Shown in pieces: positions 1 through 6,770 of a stretch of 6,789 nt of DNA. This DNA is from CAZAMT01 sp964486145 (GTDB lineage Bacteria > Bacteroidota > Bacteroidia > Bacteroidales > JAAAOM01). The notes beneath the pieces were generated by a model, which was not told where the DNA came from, searched no databases, and saw only the letters and a program-made list of their open reading frames with translations. The stretch lies in NCBI GenBank assembly GCA_964486145.1, contig CAZAMT010000226.1, positions 1 to 6,789 of the forward strand. Reading direction: 5' to 3'. Numbering within the stretch: the stretch's first letter is position 1; each line of letters begins with the position of its first letter. A program made the position numbers and the translations under genes.

Positions 1-78
1 TTTGTCGGAGGTCTGTTTCATATACTGAGCGAGCAATCAACATATGAATTATATGAGAAAGCCATGCCAATGCATTGA
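1..78 (+). CDS. C-terminal end of an unidentified upstream protein (partial)
   Basis: The first frame is open from the window edge and gives 25 residues, beginning FVGGLFHILSEQ and ending KAMPMH, before a TGA stop at 76-78. The other two plus-strand frames close earlier, at 26-28 and 45-47. The residue mix (a short hydrophobic run, then a charged amphipathic stretch) is protein-like. An AT-rich hairpin begins two bases after the stop, as expected at a gene end. The fragment is too short to name a family, and a chance open frame of 25 codons is quite possible. The sequence to the left of the window would settle it. Confidence 0.4.
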   Translation, partial: FVGGLFHILSEQSTYELYEKAMPMH

Positions 79-220
79 TTTATTAAGACAACTTAATAAT
101 AGACAGATAATGAGCGGTTTGTATCAACATAGTGTGTTCAAAGAAGTTATTCCAATTGTAGAAAATCAGTTATTTTGTGAAAGAATGTCCACAACCGGAT
201 ATCAAATAATCCCAATGTAA
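44..220 (+). CDS. Doubtful small ORF, 58 residues, no recognised family
   Basis: An ATG at 44-46 opens a 58-codon frame ending at TAA 218-220. The product starts MNYMRKPCQCIDLL and ends GYQIIPM. An internal ATG at 110-112 would give a 36-residue version that does not overlap the partial gene. The longer form overlaps the end of that gene by 35 bases in a different frame, and it runs straight through the hairpin at 80-99. No ribosome binding site, signal peptide, membrane helix or known motif is visible. In AT-rich DNA a frame of this length is uncommon but not rare, so I regard it as more likely non-coding than coding. Confidence 0.17.
   Translation: MNYMRKPCQCIDLLRQLNNRQIMSGLYQHSVFKEVIPIVENQLFCERMSTTGYQIIPM
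80..99 (+). terminator. AT-rich hairpin after the partial upstream gene (possible weak terminator)
   Basis: A perfect 8-base inverted repeat, TTATTAAG and CTTAATAA, is separated by the four-base loop ACAA. It begins two bases after the stop codon of the partial gene. The stem holds only one G-C pair and no T-run follows, so it does not meet the usual picture of an intrinsic terminator. It could instead mark an mRNA 3' end or be chance in AT-rich DNA. Confidence 0.3.
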
Positions 221-223
221 TGT

Positions 224-274
224 TCAATTCATCGTTCACATGGTGAGAAAGATTCAAACAAATGTGAGAATTGA
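224..274. repeat. Imperfect inverted repeat (13-bp stem with a 5-base bulge)
   Basis: The right arm at 262-274 reads ATGTGAGAATTGA without interruption. Its reverse complement appears on the left as TCAATTC (224-230) and TCACAT (236-241), split by a five-base bulge ATCGT. The loop is 20 bases. In RNA this would give two stacked helices of 7 and 6 base pairs. It ends about 90 bases before the channel start codon, so it could be a leader structure, an operator-like site or the remains of a terminator. There is no T-run directly after the right arm. It may also be chance. Confidence 0.35.
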
Positions 275-364
275 TGGTTAAAAAGCGTATAATACCTGAT
301 TTTTTACAGCCATGAATAAAGAACCTTCATATTTCAACTGAGATGCTCAATAAACTGTAGTCTT

Positions 365-1462
365 ATGAAAACATTATTACCTGATTCAATTCAACCGGAT
401 AACTTTTGGTATTATCTGATAATATTTGCAGGGGCTGTTTTGCTTGGTACCATGCTTTATTTTGTTGCGTTGCATTTCATAAAAAGATTTGCAGACAACT
501 CTGATTTTGATTTTGATAAAGATGACATAAGAAGGATCCGCAGGCCGGTATACATGTTTATTGTAACTGGTTCAGCTTTGTTATCTATATCACTGGTATC
601 CGGAGAGAGCCAACCGGTAATGGCTTTTAAAAAAGTCCTCATCATTCTTTTTATTGTTAGTATCGCCTGGCTCACTATAAAAATGATAAGAAGTTTCCGG
701 ATTGTCATTTTAAAACAATATGATATATCGGTCAAAGATAATCTGAAGGCCAGAAAAGCGTACACCCAGTTCAGGATTATTGAACGCATTTTGGTGTTTA
801 CCATTGTCCTTTTTTCATTTGCTATCGCATTAATGACATTTGAAGGAATCCGAAAAATCGGGATTAGTCTCTTTGCATCGGCAGGTATTGCAGGGCTTAT
901 CCTCGGGCTCGCCGCGCAGAAGGCAATCGGTTCGTTGCTTGCCGGGTTTCAACTGGCAATTACCCAGCCCATTCGTCTTGATGATGTAGTGATTGTGGAA
1001 GGTGAATGGGGCTGGATTGAAGAAATTAACCTGACGTACGTTGTGGTCCGTATTTGGGATAAGCGACGTTTGGTTGTTCCTACAACATATTTTATAGAAA
1101 AGCCATTCCAAAACTGGACCAGGACTTCAGCGGAAATCCTGGGTACGGTTTTTATTTATACTGATTTTACGGTTCCAATCGATAAAATAAGAAATGAATT
1201 GTCGCGATTGCTAAAGCAAACTGAGTTTTGGGATGGACAGGTTGATGTGCTTCAGGTAACCGATACAACTGAAAAAACCATGGAACTGCGTGCGCTTATG
1301 AGTGCGGTTGATTCACCAACAGCCTGGAATCTTCGTGTATATATTCGGGAAGAGTTGATTAAATTTCTTCAACGGGAATTTCCCGAAAGTCTGCCAAAAA
1401 CAAGGGTCGCATTAAATAAAAACGGGATTACCGATAAAGAAGATAGTGATCAGAATGTGTAG
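365..1462 (+). CDS. MscS-family small-conductance mechanosensitive ion channel
   Basis: This 365-residue protein is predicted to be an inner-membrane channel that opens under membrane tension to release ions and small solutes during osmotic downshock. Hydrophobic helices lie near residues 13-37, 61-79, 87-107 and 138-159. The fifth, near 164-200, is the Gly/Ala-rich pore helix of the MscS family (AGIAGLILGLAAQKAIGSLL). The beta domain follows with PIRLDDVV at 202-209, a Gly-Trp-rich loop and RIWDKRRLVVPTTYF at 229-243, then FQNWTR and a C-terminal alpha/beta domain to about 350. With five helices it is larger than E. coli MscS (286 residues, three helices). Gating and ion preference cannot be read from sequence. 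The ATG at 365 is the natural start, since the first helix begins about 13 residues later. No Shine-Dalgarno site is seen. The last 13 bases overlap the end of the opposing patatin gene. Confidence 0.93.
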   Translation: MKTLLPDSIQPDNFWYYLIIFAGAVLLGTMLYFVALHFIKRFADNSDFDFDKDDIRRIRRPVYMFIVTGSALLSISLVSGESQPVMAFKKVLIILFIVSIAWLTIKMIRSFRIVILKQYDISVKDNLKARKAYTQFRIIERILVFTIVLFSFAIALMTFEGIRKIGISLFASAGIAGLILGLAAQKAIGSLLAGFQLAITQPIRLDDVVIVEGEWGWIEEINLTYVVVRIWDKRRLVVPTTYFIEKPFQNWTRTSAEILGTVFIYTDFTVPIDKIRNELSRLLKQTEFWDGQVDVLQVTDTTEKTMELRALMSAVDSPTAWNLRVYIREELIKFLQREFPESLPKTRVALNKNGITDKEDSDQNV

Positions 1463-3705
1463 CCGATATTGATAAAACTGAACCAGCTTCTTCTGTCAAC
1501 AGGCCTCGAAAAAGTAATTTCAATGGGACCGAAAAGACTTTTGTAGCCATACGTAAGACCAATGCCTGAATGAACGTCATCAAATGAAAGAATATCTTCA
1601 TAAAATGCCTGCAATTTACCGAGGTTTCCGGTCAATGTTACAAAATGATTATCAGCAACTTCATATTGATAATTAAGTCCGATTACCAATGTATTTCTAT
1701 CGGTCTTCTCAAGAAGTTTCAGTCCTGCAAAAGGGAATACACCGATGTTATAACTTAAATTATTGGTACCACCAACAAAAAATTGATAGTCTGCCGGTAT
1801 GGAATCACCGAAGGTGGCGCCGGTATGAAAGTCCCAAATGAGTGTAGCATTCTTTCCAAAAGGTACTGCATTTTCCGAACGCAATGCGAGGCGTATAAAA
1901 TTTCCGTGATTCGGGTCATTGGTTCCAAGATCACGCACAAACTCACTTTTCAACTCTACCTTAACACCATTGGATGGGTAAACAGGACTGTCCCAGGAAT
2001 CAATGGTTAAGTTGGCATTGGCATTTAAAAAATAATTGAGAACATCACCAGTGGCGAGGTCGGAACTTACCACTCCTTTAATTTCAGACCTTTCAGCATT
2101 TATGCCAAGTTTAAATTGCATAGAATTGGTAATGCTGCTGCTGGTGAAGAATCCGAGAGAACTTTGACGGTAATCGTAACTGGCAGATTTATCCCCGTTT
2201 TCGTAAGTAAAAATGTTAAACTGATTTGATTCCGCTAAAAAGCCCATATCAGGCAACCATCCCAGTCGGTACGCGTTATCAATAAATAGTTCCCCACTGG
2301 GTTTCCAACCAGTATGGATCAAATAACTGGCCTTGAATCCAGGTAAGTCCCCAAGTTTAACATCAAAGGAGAACTTGGTGCCTCTGCCCAGCACGTTTCT
2401 TAAGGTTGCATTTAAAAGTACATTTGCACTAAAATCACTATCATAATGTGCTCCAACCCGAAACAAATCCGTATCTTTTTCATCTACACGTATGATTAGT
2501 TCCACGCAGTTGTTGTCCATTGGGTTCAGTTTATATGTTACCATATTAAAAAACAATGTTCCGTAAACCCTTTCAATTGCCTGTTCCAGTTCATTCACGC
2601 TAATCTTTGCAGGAACCGTAAGGCGTAACTTTCCCAATAAAAATTCTTTGGTTACATTTTTCAATCCTTTTATTTGTAAGCCGGTGATACAGATTGAATC
2701 ATTTTTATACTCCGGATGGACAACCGGACGGTCATCGTATTTCAACATTCTACGGGAAAGTTCCATAAGCTCTGGCATGGCTCTTAGGGCTGCTTCTTCC
2801 CCAATTTTTATTAATTCGGCAGCATTTTCGAAACTGGCTGAGCTATTGCTACTCAGATCGGGAGCAATTAATATATCGCATAAGAGCTGGTTTGTTCTGT
2901 TTCTTTCCAAGGACTGAAAAAAGAGAGACTGTTCCAGGATGGTTCCAATAGAGTTCAACTCGTCTTTTGAATAAGGTTTGAAACCTAAATTTACCCCGAT
3001 AATAATGTCAGCGCCCATTTCTTTTACTCTGTCGGCAGGAAAATTATTCACAAGACCACCATCAACGAGCCATCTTCCATTTATTTCCATGGGAGAGAAA
3101 ATTGTAGGAATAGCCATGCTGGCGCGGATTGCATCCGGCAGGTAACCTTGATCCAGAACTACTTCTTCTCCTGTTACGATGTCTGTTGCGATGCAAACAA
3201 ACGGACGGTGCAGGTTACGGAAATCCTCGATATGGTGCACAGGCATGGCCAGGCGGGAAAGCAGCATGCTTACGTTTTGTCCTTCACCCAGTCCACTGGG
3301 TAACTTAATCTTGAAATTTTGCACAGGAAAAGAAACAAAGTATTTGGATTGCTCCTGCTTTTCCTCAATGGACATGTTTTTCCTGGAAATATTATCTGTT
3401 AGCAGCAAACTCCAGTTCTGCTGCAATACTATCTTTTCAAGAGTATTGGCATCATAGCCAATGGCGTACATTCCACCTACAACGCTTCCCATGGATGTTC
3501 CACCTACAAAATCAATTGGGATACCCGCTTCCTCCAGAACCTTTATCACACCTACGTGAGCAAGTCCTTTTGCTGCACCACCGCTGAGTACAAGGCCTAT
3601 TTTCGGGCGATCATCAGACGGGCCTGGCTGAGCACTGACATTTGTTGAAATCAACACGGTCAAAGCAATACAAATACAACATAGCATAAATGTTAACCTT
3701 CTCAT
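1450..3705 (-). CDS. Patatin-like phospholipase fused to POTRA-like segment and Omp85-type beta-barrel (type Vd-like)
   Basis: This is a 751-residue predicted outer-membrane protein. A signal peptide covers about residues 1-25 (cleavage after VSA). The patatin domain at about 33-320 has the oxyanion motif SGGAAKG (41-47), the nucleophile elbow GTSMG with Ser71, and DGG with Asp215, so the Ser-Asp dyad of a lipid acyl hydrolase is complete. A POTRA-like segment follows at about 338-408 (ITGLQIKGLKN onward), then a beta-strand-rich barrel from about 415 to the end. The barrel carries FFVGGTNNLSYN near 642-653 and closes with ...GYTF, a terminal Phe as in barrel signals. The order and length match PlpD of Pseudomonas and FplA of Fusobacterium, which hydrolyse phospholipids. 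The exact substrate, and whether the patatin part is displayed, released or kept periplasmic, are unknown. An upstream TTG (3733-3735) would add ten residues. The ATG at 3703-3705 is preferred because it puts MRR directly before the hydrophobic core. Confidence 0.93.
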   Translation of the reverse strand: MRRLTFMLCCICIALTVLISTNVSAQPGPSDDRPKIGLVLSGGAAKGLAHVGVIKVLEEAGIPIDFVGGTSMGSVVGGMYAIGYDANTLEKIVLQQNWSLLLTDNISRKNMSIEEKQEQSKYFVSFPVQNFKIKLPSGLGEGQNVSMLLSRLAMPVHHIEDFRNLHRPFVCIATDIVTGEEVVLDQGYLPDAIRASMAIPTIFSPMEINGRWLVDGGLVNNFPADRVKEMGADIIIGVNLGFKPYSKDELNSIGTILEQSLFFQSLERNRTNQLLCDILIAPDLSSNSSASFENAAELIKIGEEAALRAMPELMELSRRMLKYDDRPVVHPEYKNDSICITGLQIKGLKNVTKEFLLGKLRLTVPAKISVNELEQAIERVYGTLFFNMVTYKLNPMDNNCVELIIRVDEKDTDLFRVGAHYDSDFSANVLLNATLRNVLGRGTKFSFDVKLGDLPGFKASYLIHTGWKPSGELFIDNAYRLGWLPDMGFLAESNQFNIFTYENGDKSASYDYRQSSLGFFTSSSITNSMQFKLGINAERSEIKGVVSSDLATGDVLNYFLNANANLTIDSWDSPVYPSNGVKVELKSEFVRDLGTNDPNHGNFIRLALRSENAVPFGKNATLIWDFHTGATFGDSIPADYQFFVGGTNNLSYNIGVFPFAGLKLLEKTDRNTLVIGLNYQYEVADNHFVTLTGNLGKLQAFYEDILSFDDVHSGIGLTYGYKSLFGPIEITFSRPVDRRSWFSFINIGYTF

Positions 3706-3848
3706 ATTGTTTAAGGAATAGAATAATAATACCAAATCTTATACCAAGGTTCTCTATTTTAGAATATGTTTATATAATATGAACATAAACAAAATATTGA
3801 ACTGGATTTCGTAAATTGCAAAAAATCCCAAATAAAAACTCAATTATT

Positions 3849-5264
3849 ATGAATTCAAAAATGAACCGAAGAAATTTTATAGCATCAACCGGTGCTGTTG
3901 CTGCCGGCACTTTGCTTACAAATCCTGCCAACGCCATGATGGGTAAATCCAGGGCAACCAAAATCAAACTCGCGCTCGTGGGAACCGGAATCCGCGGAAT
4001 TACCTTTTGGGGAAGGCGACTGACAGAAGAATATGGTGATATAACCGAATTTGTGGGGTTATGCGACATTAACCAGGGAAGGCTTGAATATGGTAAAAAG
4101 CACATCGGGGCGAACTGTCCTGTTTTTACCGATTTTATTGATATGATGAATACCGTTAAGCCAGACATGGTTATTGTAACCACAGTGGATGCAACACACC
4201 ATGAATTTGTTATCAAAGGGCTTGAGATGGGAGCTGATGTAATTACAGAAAAACCCATGACAACCGATGAGGTTAAATGTCAACAAATTTTAGATGCTGA
4301 ACGCAAATCCGGAAGAAAAGTTATTGTTGGCTTCAATTACAGGTATAATCCTCATTACACCCGGTTGAGAGAATTGATTGCAGAAAGGCGTGTTGGGAAA
4401 ATCACATCGGTCGATTTTCACTGGTACCTAAACACGTATCACGGTGCATCTTATTTCAGGAGATGGCACGGACATAAAAGCCAGGGCGGAACCCTCTGGG
4501 TGCATAAATCAACACACCACTTTGATTTACTAAACTGGTGGCTCAACTCCGATCCGGTTGAGGTAAAAGCATATGGATCCCTTGAACATTATGGTCATAA
4601 CAATTCCTTCAGGGGTAATAAATGCCGTACATGCCCGCATAAAGAAAAATGCAAATTTTACTGGGATATTACCGGGAACAAAACATATATGGATTTATAT
4701 GTTGCAAACGAACAATACGATGGTTATATCAGGGATAACTGCCTGTGGAGGCATGAAATTGATATATACGATAAAATGTCAGCTCAGATCATATATGCCA
4801 ATGACGTGGTTGTGAATTATTCCCTGACAACATATTCACCGTACGAAGGAATGCGTATTGCCTTTAATGGTTTCGACGGACGTATAGATGCATGGGATGG
4901 AATACCCTGGCGCAAAGAAGAAAAAATGAGCCAGGCACAACTGCATGCAGCAGAGATGTCACAATCGGAGCAGGAACAAGCTGCCAATTACGAAGAAATA
5001 ATGATTGCCGATAATTTCAAAGGACATGAACTGATGAAGGTTGAACGTCCAAAGGGAGGTCACGGTGGCGGTGACCAGCGTTTACAAGACAAGATTTTCC
5101 GTAATCCTGAAATGGCCGATCCACTCAAGCATTCTGCAGGAACAAGAGATGGCGCTATGTCGATCCTCGTGGGAATTGCAGCCCGTAAGAGCATTGAACA
5201 GAACCGGACAGTAAGGATTGAGGAACTAACCGATCTGAAGCCACATCCAACAAGAGGTGCATAA
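3849..5264 (+). CDS. Tat-exported Gfo/Idh/MocA-family oxidoreductase
   Basis: This 471-residue NAD(P)-dependent sugar or polyol dehydrogenase family member is probably periplasmic. The start MNSKMNRRNFIAST carries a twin-arginine motif (Arg7-Arg8, then NFI), a hydrophobic run and a likely cleavage after ANA at 27-29, so it should leave folded with its cofactor. The Rossmann motif is GTGIRG at 45-50. The family EKP motif lies at 134-136 with catalytic-type Lys135. The second motif reads GGTLWVHKSTHHFDLLNWW (213-231): His223 is kept, but His219 sits where inositol-dehydrogenase-type members have Asp. A Cys cluster (259, 262, 268, perhaps 298) lies in the C-terminal domain. The substrate is unknown; a glycoside or free sugar is likely from the family. 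ATG 3849 is chosen, ATG 3861 (MNRRNF) is equally compatible, and TTG 3816 would bury the signal. A strong terminator follows eight bases after the stop. The divergent patatin gene starts 143 bases upstream. Confidence 0.92.
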   Translation: MNSKMNRRNFIASTGAVAAGTLLTNPANAMMGKSRATKIKLALVGTGIRGITFWGRRLTEEYGDITEFVGLCDINQGRLEYGKKHIGANCPVFTDFIDMMNTVKPDMVIVTTVDATHHEFVIKGLEMGADVITEKPMTTDEVKCQQILDAERKSGRKVIVGFNYRYNPHYTRLRELIAERRVGKITSVDFHWYLNTYHGASYFRRWHGHKSQGGTLWVHKSTHHFDLLNWWLNSDPVEVKAYGSLEHYGHNNSFRGNKCRTCPHKEKCKFYWDITGNKTYMDLYVANEQYDGYIRDNCLWRHEIDIYDKMSAQIIYANDVVVNYSLTTYSPYEGMRIAFNGFDGRIDAWDGIPWRKEEKMSQAQLHAAEMSQSEQEQAANYEEIMIADNFKGHELMKVERPKGGHGGGDQRLQDKIFRNPEMADPLKHSAGTRDGAMSILVGIAARKSIEQNRTVRIEELTDLKPHPTRGA

Positions 5265-5272
5265 ATGTATTG

Positions 5273-5304
5273 AAGAGGCCGTTTTTGGCCTCTTTTTCTT
5301 TTTC
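5273..5304 (+). terminator. Intrinsic terminator of the Gfo/Idh/MocA gene
   Basis: A perfect 8-bp stem, AAGAGGCC (5273-5280) and GGCCTCTT (5287-5294), encloses the loop GTTTTT. The right arm runs directly into a T-rich tract (TTTCTTTTTC, 5295-5304). It begins eight bases after the stop codon at 5262-5264. The minus strand lacks a T-run after the hairpin, so it should act only on plus-strand transcription. It separates the oxidoreductase transcript from lpdA. Confidence 0.88.
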
Positions 5305-5306
5305 GG

Positions 5307-5337
5307 TTGGCTAAAAACAAAAGACAGTTTACCTTTG
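5307..5337 (+). promoter_or_regulatory. Bacteroidota-type promoter for lpdA
   Basis: TACCTTTG at 5330-5337 is a full match to the Bacteroidota -7 consensus TAnnTTTG. A TTG at 5307-5309 lies 20 bases upstream of it, the spacing expected for the -33 element. It comes immediately after the terminator of the previous gene and implies a transcript start near 5343-5346, with a leader of about 30 bases before the ATG at 5376. The assignment rests on consensus and position only, not on transcript mapping. Confidence 0.7.
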
Positions 5338-5375
5338 TTGTAATTGTTTTCAATGTTAATAAATATGAAATCATT

Positions 5376-6770
5376 ATGAAATACGATGTACTTGTTATCG
5401 GAAGCGGCCCCGGAGGATATGTTGCTGCTATCCGTGCAGCACAGCTTGGATTGAAATCCGGCGTTGTCGAACGAAGTGAATTGGGGGGTATATGCTTAAA
5501 CTGGGGATGTATTCCAACCAAATCGTTATTAAAAAGCGCTCAGGTTTATGATTACATGAAGCATGCTGAAAATTATGGCATTACTATCGAGGGTAGCGTA
5601 AAACCTGACTTTAAAAAAGTAATAGAACGAAGCCGCGAAATTGCCAATGGCATGAGTAAAGGGGTGCAGTATTTATTTAAAAAGAATCAGATTGACCATA
5701 TTGTTGGAAATGGTAAACTTATTGATAACAAAACAGTTGAAGTCACCAAGGAAGACGGAAAGACTGAAAAGATCACTGCAGATCATATCATTCTTGCCAC
5801 CGGAGCCCGATCAAGGGAATTACCCAACCTAAAGCAGGATGGAGAAAAAATATTTGGTTACCGAAAAGCCATGGTTCTTGAAAAACTTCCCGAATCTATG
5901 GTGGTGGTGGGGTCAGGTGCCATTGGTAGTGAATTTGCACACTTTTATCAATCTATGGGAACCAATGTAACACTGGTTGAATTCATGCCAAATATAGTTC
6001 CACTTGAGGATGAAGAAGTTTCAAAACAACTGCAACGATCATTCAAAAAAGCAGGAATAAAGATCATGACTTCTTCCACCGTTGAGAAGGTTGATACAAG
6101 TGGCAAGAAATGCAAGGTAACCATCAAAACAAAAAAAGGAGAAGAAACTACGGAAGCTGATGTGGTATTGTCGGCAGTTGGAATTGCTCCAAACCTTGAA
6201 AACATTGGCTTGGAAGAGTTGGGAATTGAAAAAACAGATAACGGACGTGTAAAGGTAGACGAGTATTACAGGACCAATGTGGAGGGAGTTTACGCCATTG
6301 GGGATATTATTGCGGGTCCGGCGCTTGCACACCTGGCATCGGCTGAAGGAATTGTGTGTGTCGAAAAAATAGCGGGTGGAAATCCTTCTGTAGTCCGATA
6401 TGATAACATTCCGGCCTGCACCTATACTAACCCTGAAATAGCATCTGTGGGAATGACAGAAAAAGCAGCCAAAGAAGCTGGTTATGATATCAAAGTAGGA
6501 AAATTCCCATACACTGCATCTGGTAAAGCCAGTGCCGCCGGTGCAAAGGAGGGATTTGTAAAGCTTATTTTCGAAAGCAAATATGGTGAACTAATTGGTG
6601 CCCATATGATCGGAGCAAATGTAACAGAGATGATCGGAGAGATTGTTGCAGCCCGAAACCTTGAAACAACAGGCCATGAAATCATCAAATCAGTGCATCC
6701 GCATCCAACCATGTCGGAAGCTATAATGGAAGCCGCCGCAGCCGCGTACGATGAAGTGATTCACATTTAA
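5376..6770 (+). CDS. lpdA: Dihydrolipoamide dehydrogenase (E3)
   Basis: This 464-residue cytoplasmic FAD flavoprotein reoxidises dihydrolipoyl groups with NAD+, serving as E3 of 2-oxoacid dehydrogenase complexes and as the glycine-cleavage L-protein. All family elements are intact. These are the FAD-binding GSGPGGY (9-15), the redox disulfide Cys40-Cys45 in GGICLNWGCIPTK, ATGAR (141-145), the NAD-binding GSGAIGSEFA (179-188), the second FAD motif YAIGD (306-310) and, in the dimerisation domain, HPHPTMSE (441-448) with catalytic His443 and Glu448. Length is normal. There is no N-terminal lipoyl domain. No E1, E2 or glycine-cleavage gene lies in the window, so the complex it serves cannot be decided. 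An in-frame TTG at 5307 would add 23 residues, but it coincides with the promoter -33 element and precedes the predicted transcript start, so ATG 5376, directly before the FAD fold (MKYDVLVIG), is used. No terminator is seen in the last 19 bases. Confidence 0.97.
   Translation: MKYDVLVIGSGPGGYVAAIRAAQLGLKSGVVERSELGGICLNWGCIPTKSLLKSAQVYDYMKHAENYGITIEGSVKPDFKKVIERSREIANGMSKGVQYLFKKNQIDHIVGNGKLIDNKTVEVTKEDGKTEKITADHIILATGARSRELPNLKQDGEKIFGYRKAMVLEKLPESMVVVGSGAIGSEFAHFYQSMGTNVTLVEFMPNIVPLEDEEVSKQLQRSFKKAGIKIMTSSTVEKVDTSGKKCKVTIKTKKGEETTEADVVLSAVGIAPNLENIGLEELGIEKTDNGRVKVDEYYRTNVEGVYAIGDIIAGPALAHLASAEGIVCVEKIAGGNPSVVRYDNIPACTYTNPEIASVGMTEKAAKEAGYDIKVGKFPYTASGKASAAGAKEGFVKLIFESKYGELIGAHMIGANVTEMIGEIVAARNLETTGHEIIKSVHPHPTMSEAIMEAAAAAYDEVIHI

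Larger units (their letters stand above)
79..364. other. Intergenic region upstream of the MscS-type channel gene
   Basis: This stretch of about 290 bases holds no confident gene. It contains the AT-rich hairpin at 80-99, most of the doubtful small ORF ending at 220, and an imperfect inverted repeat at 224-274. A TTG at 271-273 lies 19 bases before TACCTGAT at 293-300, which has Bacteroidota spacing but only a partial match to TAnnTTTG. No convincing promoter can therefore be named. The other ATG-started frames are very short (14 codons or fewer). No tRNA-like or riboswitch-like fold was recognised by eye. Confidence 0.6.

Noticed and set aside
271..293. TTGATG and TATAAT as a sigma-70 promoter before the channel gene
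   Set aside because: The two hexamers are only 11 bases apart, far from the required 16-18, and this form is not the usual one in Bacteroidota.
1373..1385. Palindrome CGGGAATTTCCCG near the end of the channel gene
   Set aside because: It lies inside the coding region with no T-run or other context, and its codons encode ordinary family sequence.
3706..3735. TTG start adding ten residues to the patatin-barrel protein
   Set aside because: The ATG at 3703-3705 begins directly with basic residues before the hydrophobic core, the normal signal peptide layout.
3765..3772. TATGTTTA as a -7 promoter element for the oxidoreductase gene
   Set aside because: It matches TAnnTTTG except at the last base, but no TTG lies about 20 bases upstream, so the call is too weak.
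3816..3848. TTG start adding 11 residues to the oxidoreductase
   Set aside because: It would put extra residues before the twin-arginine signal. The ATG codons at 3849 and 3861 both place the signal at the N-terminus.
3770..4258. A 162-residue open frame on the minus strand opposite the oxidoreductase start
   Set aside because: It lies antisense to a strongly recognisable Rossmann domain and has no recognisable motif of its own. It looks like a shadow of the real gene's codon pattern.
5060..5521. A 153-residue minus-strand open frame across the oxidoreductase end, terminator and lpdA start
   Set aside because: It runs through a perfect terminator and a promoter and is antisense to conserved lpdA motifs, with no domain of its own.
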